Source: JANXVV01 sp038230975
GTDB lineage: Bacteria > Planctomycetota > Phycisphaerae > Tepidisphaerales > Tepidisphaeraceae
DNA length: 13,124 nt
NCBI GenBank assembly: GCA_038230975.1
Contig: JBBRMF010000142.1
Span: forward strand, 1 to 13,124
Reading direction: 5' to 3'
Both the position numbers and the translations under genes were made by a program. Below the pieces are notes generated by a model, which ran no database searches, was not told the origin of the DNA, and saw only the letters and a program-made list of their open reading frames with translations. Shown here piece after piece: positions 6,940 through 13,120 of this stretch; position 1 is the first letter of the stretch; each line of letters starts with the position of its first letter.

Positions 6940-7383
6940 ATGATTCAGTTCCACGAATTGACCACCGACGACGAGATTATCGCCGCGTTTCCTCTGATGC
7001 ATCAGCTGCGCCCGCAGTTGATCGCCGACACTTTTCTGGAAACCGTGCGTGTCCAACAACAAGAGGGTTACCGCCTTTTCGCCGGTAAGATAAAATCGAG
7101 TTATGTCGTTTTAGCCGGTGCGCGCGATGCTCAAACACTCATGCGCGGCCCCCACCTTTTTGTCGATGATCTGGTGACGTTAGAATCCCAACGCGGCAAA
7201 GGTTACGGTGCCGCCATGCTGCAATGGCTGACAAAGCATGCTTCCAGCCGCGGATTTCGTAGAATTTATCTCGACAGCCGCGATACCGCTGTTGGGTTTT
7301 ATCGTCGCGTGGGATTCACGATGACGACCGCCGTACCCTGTTGGATTGATGTTGACGAGAGGAAAAACTCCGTCAATAGGTGA
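6940..7383 (+). CDS. GNAT-family N-acetyltransferase
   Basis: A 147-residue cytoplasmic acetyl-CoA-dependent acyltransferase of the GNAT fold. The acetyl-CoA binding loop is QRGKGYGAAML (84-94, the R/QxxGxG/A motif), preceded by strand FVDDLVTLES (74-83). The end of the fold is seen in GFRRIYLDSRDTAVGFYRRVGF (105-126, in parts: YLDSRD, then FYRRVGF). The substrate cannot be read from sequence; small single-domain members act on amines, amino acids, antibiotics or protein N-termini. Start: ATG 6940, weak GGA 7 bases upstream; a longer frame from about 6820 would only translate the hairpin cluster. The stop lies one base from the stop of the convergent 75-residue gene, so the two transcripts must overlap at their 3' ends. 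Confidence 0.9.
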   Translation: MIQFHELTTDDEIIAAFPLMHQLRPQLIADTFLETVRVQQQEGYRLFAGKIKSSYVVLAGARDAQTLMRGPHLFVDDLVTLESQRGKGYGAAMLQWLTKHASSRGFRRIYLDSRDTAVGFYRRVGFTMTTAVPCWIDVDERKNSVNR

Positions 7384-7384
7384 A

Positions 7385-7612
7385 CTACTTCTTCGCGTGC
7401 TGCTCGACTTTATCCGCAGCTTTTTCCTTCACATGCTGCACCTTGTCGAGGGCCTTCGCTTCATCCTCGTGAATCTTGTCTTTGTCGACGGTCAGCGTGA
7501 AGTTGGTCTTAGAACCGTCCTTGTCCGAGGCCAGCTGGAACCAGCCGCGCTGAAACCCAACCGCTGCAACACCCACACTCAATAAAACGATAAGAACAAA
7601 CAGCTTTTTCAT
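7385..7612 (-). CDS. Small secreted or membrane-anchored charged protein, function unknown
   Basis: A 75-residue protein. Residues 1-20 (MKKLFVLIVLLSVGVAAVGF) form a signal peptide or N-terminal anchor. A short segment with two Trp/Phe residues follows (GWFQL, 23-27). Then comes a predicted strand (TNFTLTVDKDKI, 36-47) and a highly charged helix rich in Lys, Glu and His (48-75) that ends in AKK. ATG 7612 is supported by GGAG 6 bases upstream. The TVDKDKI...DEAKALDKV pattern resembles other small planctomycete proteins of unknown role; no domain was recognised. It is convergent with the GNAT gene with one base between stops. Upstream, toward the DUF5722 gene, the 217-base gap holds hairpin repeat 7744-7815. 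Confidence 0.72.
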   Translation of the reverse strand: MKKLFVLIVLLSVGVAAVGFQRGWFQLASDKDGSKTNFTLTVDKDKIHEDEAKALDKVQHVKEKAADKVEQHAKK

Positions 7613-7743
7613 GACGATCTCCACGTTTACGTTCCGAAATACTGGTAAATCCAAGGTGTTTCGCATCAACTGGTAGATGCTATCTCTTCCCACACCCTTG
7701 AGCCAGTCGAATCCAAAGCGATCTTTATAACCGGCTGGCTTGA

Positions 7744-7815
7744 GGTGGCATGGGCGTCTCGCCCGTGCTTTTTGTGTCCGGAAGAAAAATGCACGGGCGA
7801 GACGCCCATGCCACC
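7744..7815. repeat. ~70-bp dispersed hairpin element, copy 1
   Basis: Perfect 25-bp inverted arms at 7744-7768 and 7791-7815 (core GGGCGTCTCGCCCGTGC) enclose a 22-base centre, TTTTTGTG...GAAGAAAAAT, which is itself partly self-complementary. The element begins 14 bases past the stop of the DUF5722 gene on the transcribed strand. A second copy in the same orientation lies at 10828-10895. Translated, the arms give peptides such as HGRDAHAT and MGVSPV, which I recall from over-predicted planctomycete ORFs. No coding function is likely. Confidence 0.85.
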
Positions 7816-7829
7816 CAAAAATTCGCGCA

Positions 7830-9461
7830 TCAACCCAGTTTTTCCGGAAACGGCCCACTCCTCGGCTTGGCCTGTTCCCAATTCGCCAGTCCTACCAGCG
7901 GCAGCGCAAAATCACTCGCCGCCTGCCATTGCGGGGTATCCGCTGCTTTCAGAACCTCCCAGATCGGGCGTTTCGGTTTCCCGATGCCGGTCCCCGTCAG
8001 GGGCCAAATCCCCAGCTTCAAACCACCTTCCTCAGCCGCATCCACTTGGCGATGCAGAATAAACGCGTCGACCCCTTTCACCAGGCTAATACGCCGATAC
8101 GCCAGCGCATACGCCGCCGCCTGCACCCGCTCTGATTCCGGTGTATCGCCGGCATGCAGGCCCTGCTCGGAAAAAATCAGCCGACGCGGTTTGCCGTCAA
8201 ACAACATCTGTTTTCGTCGAAGATAGTCCACCAACACTTCCACATTCTTAAACGTGATTCTCGGCGAGTCATACGCAAACGTTGCCGTCTGATCGAGCCA
8301 GAATTTCGGTTGAAATAGATTTTCCGGATACGGATGCTGTGCAATATTCCAGGGGAAATTTCCCTCCATGGCAATGAGTTCGGAAAGCGAATCGATCAAC
8401 GCTCGCCCGGGTAAATGCCGCGATGAATCTTTGCTCAAGGACAATGCCCAGAAATGATCGAACGACGCAAACACCGGAACATTCGCCTTGGCATTGCGGA
8501 CCGAAAGCCAGGCCAATCGAAGTTCATCTGCATATTGCCGCGCGACCTCGGGAAGGGTGGCTGGGCCCATGTTGTGCCATTCCCAATGACTCTGAACTTC
8601 ATTGCCAATGATCCAACCACCGACGCTGCCATATCGTTGGTCGCCACGGCAATAGCGGTCAGAGATAAACTCCATCATCGCGCGAAAGTGAAGCACGCCT
8701 GCTTCATTGCTGAGGTTGTACGCCCCCATTTTATTCGGGGCATGCTCGAGATCCGTTTTCGGATGCGTCAGCACACCTGGCACATGAACGTGATTGATGA
8801 CGACTCCAACCGCATTGATGCCCGCATCCGTTAACTCGCGGATCGTGAGATCCAGCGCGCGCACGGACCCCGGGCTGAACCAGATGCGCTGGCCATCCAC
8901 CATTCTGGAGAATTGATCATCTCTCTGATTGGCCTCCACATGAACCAGGGTGGAAGCGCTCAAATTAATGTGCGTATGTTTGACGCCGAGCATGGCCAGA
9001 TCTTTTACGTCCACCGGGCAGGAAACGCCTTTGATGCTCGTCGGCCAACTGAGCGCCGGAGGGTTCGATGGCAACCCATCGAGCCCTTCCGCATACTTTT
9101 GCGTTCCGATCGGTCTGGCTGTTTCAGAATCGAATAGCTGGAACTTGTGGAACAGCCGATCCACCGAGCCAAGGAACCGATCGACATGTACCAGTGTGTC
9201 GCCGTTTAGCTTGCCTTTCCAAACCACTTTTCCGGCGTCAGCGCGCATGGAATTGGCATGAATCGGAAATGCGAGCAGTTGGAATAAGCCTGTGCCGCGC
9301 AAAATGAATTCGATGCTGTGTTCACCTGTCGTAGCCCAGTGAATTGAAGCAGGGGCCTCGGCCAAGGCGGACGCTATATGGGCGAGCGCCGTGCTCAAGA
9401 CGACGGCGATAGCCGATATTAGGGCTTCGCGGCGAGATAGTGCGGAACGTGTATTGGTCAT
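7830..9461 (-). CDS. DUF5722-type secreted glycoside-hydrolase-like protein
   Basis: A 543-residue exported protein. Residues 1-36 are a signal peptide with an Arg pair (SRREALISAIAVVLSTALAHI, in parts SRREAL then a hydrophobic stretch to 35), possibly Tat-type. Residues 40-130 look like a beta-rich N-terminal domain. From about 145 a TIM-barrel-like region follows, with VGGWIIGNEVQSHWEW (280-295) and LIFSEQGLH (428-436). The Asn-Glu pair (Glu288) and the later Glu432 are placed like the acid/base and nucleophile of clan GH-A glycosidases. AQHPYPEN (375-382) adds a likely active-site His. The pattern fits DUF5722, a domain found in Bacteroidetes and planctomycetes with no firm substrate that I know. 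Start: ATG 9461, before the signal peptide; no Shine-Dalgarno seen. It diverges from yqgE. Confidence 0.8.
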   Translation of the reverse strand: MTNTRSALSRREALISAIAVVLSTALAHIASALAEAPASIHWATTGEHSIEFILRGTGLFQLLAFPIHANSMRADAGKVVWKGKLNGDTLVHVDRFLGSVDRLFHKFQLFDSETARPIGTQKYAEGLDGLPSNPPALSWPTSIKGVSCPVDVKDLAMLGVKHTHINLSASTLVHVEANQRDDQFSRMVDGQRIWFSPGSVRALDLTIRELTDAGINAVGVVINHVHVPGVLTHPKTDLEHAPNKMGAYNLSNEAGVLHFRAMMEFISDRYCRGDQRYGSVGGWIIGNEVQSHWEWHNMGPATLPEVARQYADELRLAWLSVRNAKANVPVFASFDHFWALSLSKDSSRHLPGRALIDSLSELIAMEGNFPWNIAQHPYPENLFQPKFWLDQTATFAYDSPRITFKNVEVLVDYLRRKQMLFDGKPRRLIFSEQGLHAGDTPESERVQAAAYALAYRRISLVKGVDAFILHRQVDAAEEGGLKLGIWPLTGTGIGKPKRPIWEVLKAADTPQWQAASDFALPLVGLANWEQAKPRSGPFPEKLG

Positions 9462-9490
9462 GCGATATAGCGGTGGATACTCAATGTGGT

Positions 9491-9559
9491 GTAGGATGGG
9501 CGCACTCGCCCACCGATTTGCCGAGTGACGCGGATGGTGGGTGCGTACACCCACCTTGC
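9491..9559. repeat. Imperfect inverted repeat in the DUF5722/yqgE divergent gap
   Basis: The left arm 9491-9514 contains GATGGGCGCACTCGCCCACC. The right arm 9536-9555 is GGTGGGTGCGTACACCCACC. The arms are reverse complements at about 14 of 19 positions, and each is itself nearly palindromic, so a cruciform or nested hairpin is possible. The element sits in the 182-base gap that must hold promoters for both divergent genes, 30 bases upstream of the DUF5722 start. A half-copy seems to lie at 11168-11193. This looks like a decayed dispersed repeat. Confidence 0.55.
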
Positions 9560-9643
9560 AAAACGTTACTTCAAAAAAGTGGAGCCGTTGTTCCCTACCG
9601 ATGAATTGCATTGGTCGTCACAAGGACTATCTTCTGAGATGCA

Positions 9644-10198
9644 ATGGATAAGCTTCAAGGACATCTTCTGGTTGCGTCTCCGCAAATGCAGGAACCGAAC
9701 TTTCATCGCACGATTATTTTAGTCGTGAGAGACGATGCCGAAGGGACGATGGGCGTCGTGTTGAACCGCCCATTGGAATTGTCGATCAAGAGCGCCTGCG
9801 AGAAGATCTTGGAAACCCCGTGCGCCGTCGATGGATCTCTTCACGCAGGCGGCCCCTGCGATGGGCCCTTGATGATCCTTTATTCCGGCGACGCCTACGG
9901 TGAAGCCGCCGGAGATCTGGAAGTCCTGCCCGATGTCTGGTTCATCACAAATAAAAGTGAGATTGAATCGCTCCTGGCCGAGGGAACCAGTTCGCTTAAA
10001 TGTTTCGTCGGCTATTCCGGTTGGGGGGAAGGGCAACTCGACGCCGAGATGGATGCCGGCGCGTGGATCACTCACCCAGGCACTTCAGAACACATTTTTA
10101 GCACCGATCCCAGACAATGGTCCAAGCTGATGACGCAACTCACGCTTCCCAATGAAATTGACCCGAAGCGCATCCCGGATGACCCGTCGACGAATTAA
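9644..10198 (+). CDS. yqgE: YqgE/AlgH family protein (UPF0301)
   Basis: A 184-residue cytoplasmic protein of the YqgE/AlgH family. Family features appear in order: GHLLVASPQMQEPNFHRTIILV (6-27, in parts LLVASPQM, FHRTIILV), GTMGVVLNRPLEL (34-46), LHAGGPCDGPL (66-76), and the hallmark GYSGWGEGQLDAEMDAGAWI (123-142). AlgH was described as affecting alginate regulation in Pseudomonas, but the biochemical role of the family remains unclear. Length is near the usual 180-190. Start: ATG 9644, with only a weak GAGA-type Shine-Dalgarno. It diverges from the DUF5722 gene and converges on the secreted beta-sandwich gene, with a hairpin at 10209-10235 between the two stops. Confidence 0.93.
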   Translation: MDKLQGHLLVASPQMQEPNFHRTIILVVRDDAEGTMGVVLNRPLELSIKSACEKILETPCAVDGSLHAGGPCDGPLMILYSGDAYGEAAGDLEVLPDVWFITNKSEIESLLAEGTSSLKCFVGYSGWGEGQLDAEMDAGAWITHPGTSEHIFSTDPRQWSKLMTQLTLPNEIDPKRIPDDPSTN

Positions 10199-10208
10199 AC
10201 CGCTTCGC

Positions 10209-10235
10209 GGCAGAGTCACCTCAGGTGACCCTGCC
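10209..10235. repeat. 12-bp hairpin at a tail-to-tail junction (copy 2 of the palindrome family)
   Basis: Arms 10209-10220 (GGCAGAGTCACC) and 10224-10235 pair with one mismatch around TCA. It lies between the facing stops of yqgE (10198) and the secreted beta-sandwich gene (10251). The core aligns with 2445-2475. One base pair differs as a pair (C-G there, A-T here), which is a compensatory change, and the loop differs (TGA versus TCA). No U-tract follows. Likely a shared bidirectional 3'-end element. Confidence 0.75.
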
Positions 10236-10250
10236 CGATGACAAACCAAA

Positions 10251-10766
10251 TTATTCCACGGGTTTCAGCATGACTTGGCGCAGGTCCATCACCGCTCCAT
10301 GCGGCTTGGTTTGCGGCTTGACCGAAAGCGTATACGTCCCGGCCTTCAGTTCAACCGTGCCGATATTGCGTTCGACAAAGTTCTGGAAATGGCCTGTGTC
10401 CTCAACCGTCATTTTCAGCGTTTGATCTCCGATCGTGAAATCAACTTCTGCACCGCCGCTACCTTTACCGCAACCTTGCAGCGGGAGAACTTTAAATTTT
10501 CCCGGCGTCTTGACGACGAATTCCCAACTGATCCAATCTTCCTTAACAGTCCAATATCCAACCGTGTTCTTTTCCGGCTTCGGTTCATAGCGAACCATTT
10601 TCCCATGGATCGTCACATCGCGCGAGTGCAGCAGAATCGAGCCATCGGCGGAGCTTTCAATCGGCCGGGTTGTGGGATGGGTAGCCGGCGCGGTGGTTGG
10701 GGGTGCTGCTACAAGAAATGGTACCGAAACCGCAAGAAGGATCGCCACGAGTAAAATTCGATTCAT
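10251..10766 (-). CDS. Secreted protein with sulfatase-associated beta-sandwich domain
   Basis: A 171-residue exported protein. Residues 1-20 are a signal peptide (MNRILLVAILLAVSVPFLVA) followed by a Pro/Thr linker (21-36). The rest is a beta-rich domain with WISWEFVVKTPGKFKV (78-93), LQGCGKGSGGAEVDF (96-110), VEDTGHFQNFVERNIGTVEL (121-140, in parts EDTGHFQNF and IGTVEL), KAGTYTLSVKP (141-151) and AVMDLRQVML (158-167). I recognise this pattern as a domain found at the C-terminus of many planctomycete arylsulfatases and related carbohydrate-active proteins, where it is thought to bind ligand. Here it stands alone with no enzyme domain. Start: ATG 10766; frames extending further upstream only translate the hairpin at 10828-10895. 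No clear Shine-Dalgarno. Ligand unknown. Confidence 0.78.
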   Translation of the reverse strand: MNRILLVAILLAVSVPFLVAAPPTTAPATHPTTRPIESSADGSILLHSRDVTIHGKMVRYEPKPEKNTVGYWTVKEDWISWEFVVKTPGKFKVLPLQGCGKGSGGAEVDFTIGDQTLKMTVEDTGHFQNFVERNIGTVELKAGTYTLSVKPQTKPHGAVMDLRQVMLKPVE

Positions 10767-10827
10767 GATCAAATGGTACTGTGGAATCATTGCGGGGCAA
10801 ACCCGAAATTGGTTTTCGGAACCTTGC

Positions 10828-10895
10828 GGCATTGGGCGTCTTGCCCGTGCTTTTTGTGCCAGGAAGAAAAATGCACGGGCGAGACGCCCAATGCC
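10828..10895. repeat. ~70-bp dispersed hairpin element, copy 2
   Basis: Arms of 23 bases at 10828-10850 and 10873-10895 pair with one mismatch around a 22-base centre that matches copy 1 (7744-7815) at 20 of 22 positions. Relative to copy 1, the left arm has an extra T (GGCATTGGGCG) and the right arm an extra A at the paired site, so the stem is preserved by a matched insertion. The copy has the same orientation as copy 1 and lies about 60 bases upstream of the 10766 start. Confidence 0.85.
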
Positions 10896-11198
10896 ATCAT
10901 TTTTCCCCAGGCTCTGCGGATGACGTCTTTCTCTAAACTCGAATCGTTGGACCACTCTGCAAATTCGACTATATTTTTCGACGACACGCCCGAGGTAAAT
11001 CGTTTCCATCCCGTGGTCATCGGCTCGCACGATGGGGCCGGCCGGATCATCCCAAAGCCTGCTGTGTCGCGTCACGATTCTCGATGAAAATCGCCAGGCC
11101 GAGAGGGTGCTGCTGACGCTGCTGATTCACTTGTAAATCGGCGGGCTGGCGCGCAAATACCGGACGGTATTGGCGAGTACACCCACTCTGCCGTGGTG
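10896..11198. other. Gene-poor stretch between the repeat and aat
   Basis: The 432-base gap 10767-11198 holds the hairpin repeat at 10828-10895 and then about 300 bases with no gene I can support. Short frames on both strands lack recognisable domains, Shine-Dalgarno sites and consistent codon use. A small palindrome, AATACCG-GA-CGGTATT, lies at 11156-11171. Next to it, at 11168-11193, is what seems to be a half-copy of the 9491-9559 repeat; its reverse complement contains GTGGGTGTAC. The region could be decayed coding sequence, but I see no parent gene. Confidence 0.4.
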
Positions 11199-11933
11199 TT
11201 AAGGCGAACTGCCGAGCCGCCTGCCGACCGCACGAAACGCCCGAACGCACGGCATCCCCACTTGAATCGCCAGCGGCACGGGCCGAACCGGTCTATCCTC
11301 ACTGATCGATATTTTTTGGCGAATCAACTTCGGCAACATCGCCTCATACTGCCAGCGCGGCATCCATTCGGAACCGAAATTCACCTGATGTTGCGGCACC
11401 ATTCCGATGTCGACCAGCGTAAACCCGCGATCGCGTAACTGCATCATGGCGCGCCCGGCGGCGGCTTTTGAAGCGTTGCTGACCCTATGGAAGAGCGAAA
11501 TCATCGTCACAAATCCACCCAAATGTATGCCAAACGTTCCACCCACAAGTTGGCCGTTCATCCAGGATTCGTAGCTGTGGGCGTAACCCATTCGATGGAG
11601 CTTGAGTAGCCCTTCGATCAGTTCCGCCGTGATCCACGTCTGGCCGACGCCGTCTTTCATCACGTGTCGATTGACATCGGCGCAGGCGCGGACGACTTCC
11701 TCGAACGCGGTATCGATTTTCAGTTCAAACTCTGGCGACAACACATAGTTTTTTTGTTTGCGGGGGATCTTAAATTGGTCGAGCCGCTGCACGCCTCGAT
11801 GCGGCCATCGCACCCAACCGACTTCACCACTTTTCCCATCTAGAAAATCCGGCATGTACCCGATCGAGTAATGCCAGAGAATCTCCAGCGGATTGCTGCT
11901 GACTCGCCGAGAAGGGGGGATCGATGGAAACAT
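11199..11933 (-). CDS. aat: Leucyl/phenylalanyl-tRNA-protein transferase-like protein (divergent Aat)
   Basis: Aat enzymes transfer Leu or Phe from tRNA to N-terminal Arg/Lys of proteins, marking them for ClpS/ClpAP. This 244-residue protein matches the family core: TWITAELIEGLLKLHRMGYAHSYESW (99-124, in parts TWITAEL, LHRMGYAHSYESW), LVGGTFGIHLGGFV (129-142), SLFHRVSNASKAA (146-158) and LVDIG (173-177). The N-terminal LEILWHYSIGYMPDF matches the usual LLxAYxxGIFPW region, but the GGD motif is absent. Aligned by eye to E. coli, Asp186 is kept as Asp175, Glu156 is Ile145 and Gln188 is Gly177, so activity is uncertain. The ATG 11933 start is chosen because the longer frame to 12122 would cross a strong terminator and overlap the upstream gene. 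No strong Shine-Dalgarno seen. Confidence 0.8.
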   Translation of the reverse strand: MFPSIPPSRRVSSNPLEILWHYSIGYMPDFLDGKSGEVGWVRWPHRGVQRLDQFKIPRKQKNYVLSPEFELKIDTAFEEVVRACADVNRHVMKDGVGQTWITAELIEGLLKLHRMGYAHSYESWMNGQLVGGTFGIHLGGFVTMISLFHRVSNASKAAAGRAMMQLRDRGFTLVDIGMVPQHQVNFGSEWMPRWQYEAMLPKLIRQKISISEDRPVRPVPLAIQVGMPCVRAFRAVGRRLGSSP

Positions 11934-11969
11934 GTGAAACGTCGCGATGTTTATCGGACCGGGAATACA

Positions 11970-12002
11970 AAAGAGCCGAACGGTTCGACCGCTCGGCTCT
12001 TT
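11970..12002 (-). terminator. Rho-independent terminator of the Spy-like gene (possibly bidirectional)
   Basis: A strong stem: AAAGAGCCGA (11970-11979) pairs with TCGGCTCTTT (11993-12002). One internal mismatch is followed by CGGT/ACCG and a TCG loop. On the minus strand the hairpin runs into TTTTGT, a typical intrinsic-terminator tail, 38 bases after the Spy-like stop. On the plus strand it is followed by TTTCTT, so it could work both ways. It lies upstream of the aat start and argues for separate transcription of aat. Confidence 0.85.
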
Positions 12003-12039
12003 CTTATCGACTGCGTAATGCGCAAAATCCAGTGAAGGA

Positions 12040-12768
12040 TCACTTATCGGCCGGCTTTGCAGGGGTTTCCGCCGGAGCCGCGCCAGGTCGCCCGGCGGCG
12101 GCACCGGTGCGCACCGCGTCAAGATCCGCTTTCAGTTTCGCGGCTTGCTGCGGGGTGAGAATCTCCTTGAGTTTATCGCGGGTTTCATCCATCGCGGTTT
12201 TGAATTTCTCTCGCATCGCCGTGCGGTCGCCGCTTTGAAGTTGACTGCGCAATTCAGCAAATTTCTTTTTTGCGTCCGCCAAAACCGGCTCCACTTTCGC
12301 CTTTTGCTCCGCCGAAAGATCTAGTTTGCCCAGGCTGGTTTCCAGGCGATCGATCACATTCATGATCGGCCCACCCGTGGCGCGCGCAGCCGGAAGATTC
12401 GACTTCTGTTCATCGGTCAACACTTCGCGCGTTTTTTCGCGGACATCCTTCATCGCCTTCGCGAACGCCGAACGATCCCCGTCATCGGCTTTTTTCAATT
12501 CCGCTTCTGCGTTGGTGTAAATTTCGTCGAGTTTTTTCTTCTGGTCGTCCGTTAGATTTAACTGATCAAGCCGCTCTCGCTGCATCTTGAAAATTTGCGA
12601 CGGATCGAGGCGACCCGCCTGCGGCCGTGTCGGTGGAGCATCAGCCGGTTTGTCCGCAGGCTTGGAATCCTCCGCCCGTGCCTGCAACGACGCAATCGCC
12701 ATCGTCAGACAACCCGTCATCAGCAATTGCTTCCAAATAGGCCTGCAAGTTCCCGTGGACTTGGACAT
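12040..12768 (-). CDS. Periplasmic Spy/CpxP-like protein with two LTXXQ modules
   Basis: A 242-residue exported, helix-rich protein. Residues 1-32 are a signal peptide (cleavage probably after QARA). A Pro/Ala-rich linker (35-50) follows, then two tandem modules of about 60 residues. Module 1 is 67-125 (LDQLNLTDDQKKKLDEI...REVLTDEQKSNL). Module 2 is 147-212 (LGKLDLSAEQKAKV...KEILTPQQAAKL). Each starts and ends with an LTxxQ-type motif (LTDDQ, LTDEQ; LSAEQ, LTPQQ). Spy and CpxP are ATP-independent periplasmic chaperones or stress sensors with LTxxQ motifs; a chaperone or metal-stress role here is inference. The tail is Ala/Pro/Lys-rich. Start: ATG 12768 with a strong AAGGAGT 5 bases upstream. 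It ends in a clear intrinsic terminator. Confidence 0.82.
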   Translation of the reverse strand: MSKSTGTCRPIWKQLLMTGCLTMAIASLQARAEDSKPADKPADAPPTRPQAGRLDPSQIFKMQRERLDQLNLTDDQKKKLDEIYTNAEAELKKADDGDRSAFAKAMKDVREKTREVLTDEQKSNLPAARATGGPIMNVIDRLETSLGKLDLSAEQKAKVEPVLADAKKKFAELRSQLQSGDRTAMREKFKTAMDETRDKLKEILTPQQAAKLKADLDAVRTGAAAGRPGAAPAETPAKPADK

Positions 12769-12906
12769 TCTTTACTCCTTGGAAAGTGATCAAAAAAGAC
12801 TCGCCGTTTAGCATACCGCGGCCTGGCAATTCCCAAAACGCCAGCGATCGATGTTTATTTCGCGATCAAGAAATTTTGTCCCCGACTCAGAAGCGCGACC
12901 CACCCC

Positions 12907-12940
12907 ACATAGCCCCCCGGCGTGCTGCGGGGGGCTATGT
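12907..12940. repeat. Perfect 13-bp C/G-run palindrome upstream of tRNA-Gly
   Basis: Arms 12907-12919 (ACATAGCCCCCCG) and 12928-12940 pair perfectly around an 8-base loop. It lies in the 279-base gap between the Spy-like start and tRNA-Gly. It resembles 3023-3056 in having six-base C and G runs, but is not the same sequence. No U-tract is adjacent, and no gene ends here, so a terminator role is not obvious. The rest of the gap shows no gene. Confidence 0.7.
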
Positions 12941-13047
12941 ACGGTGGGATCGGTTCTCATATTGGACAGACGATTCCACATTCGATAAAACATGTCGCTG
13001 AAACAGTCTGGAAAACCCGATAGGGTTTCGATAAACTAATGGACGCT

Positions 13048-13120
13048 GCGGGCGTAGCTCAATTGGCAGAGCATCGGCTTTCCAAGCCGAATGTTGTGGG
13101 TTCAACTCCCATCGCCCGCT
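13048..13120 (+). tRNA. tRNA-Gly (anticodon UCC)
   Basis: A complete 73-base cloverleaf. The acceptor stem is GCGGGCG/CGCCCGC, the D-stem GCTC/GAGC, the anticodon stem TCGGC/GCCGA with loop TTTCCAA, and the T-stem GTGGG/CCCAT with loop TTCAACT. The anticodon TCC reads GGA and GGG codons. The discriminator base U73 and C35-C36 fit bacterial tRNA-Gly identity. CCA is not encoded (TTCA follows), so it is added after transcription. A weak promoter candidate lies upstream: TGGAAA at 13010 and TAAACT at 13032, spaced 16 bases. A small AAACCC-GATA-GGGTTT hairpin at 13013-13028 overlaps the spacer between these elements. Confidence 0.97.

Noticed and set aside
7740..8226. Plus-strand frames of 105-158 codons starting in hairpin copy 1
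   Set aside because: They read through the repeat (MGVSPV, GRDAHAT peptides) and then run antisense to the DUF5722 gene.
10767..11075. N-terminal extension of the 10251-10766 gene to 11075
   Set aside because: The extra residues translate the hairpin repeat at 10828-10895. The signal peptide at Met 10766 shows the true start.
11934..12122. Extension of the Aat-like frame to 12122
   Set aside because: It would cross the strong terminator at 11970-12002 and overlap the end of the Spy-like gene. The Aat homology begins after Met 11933.
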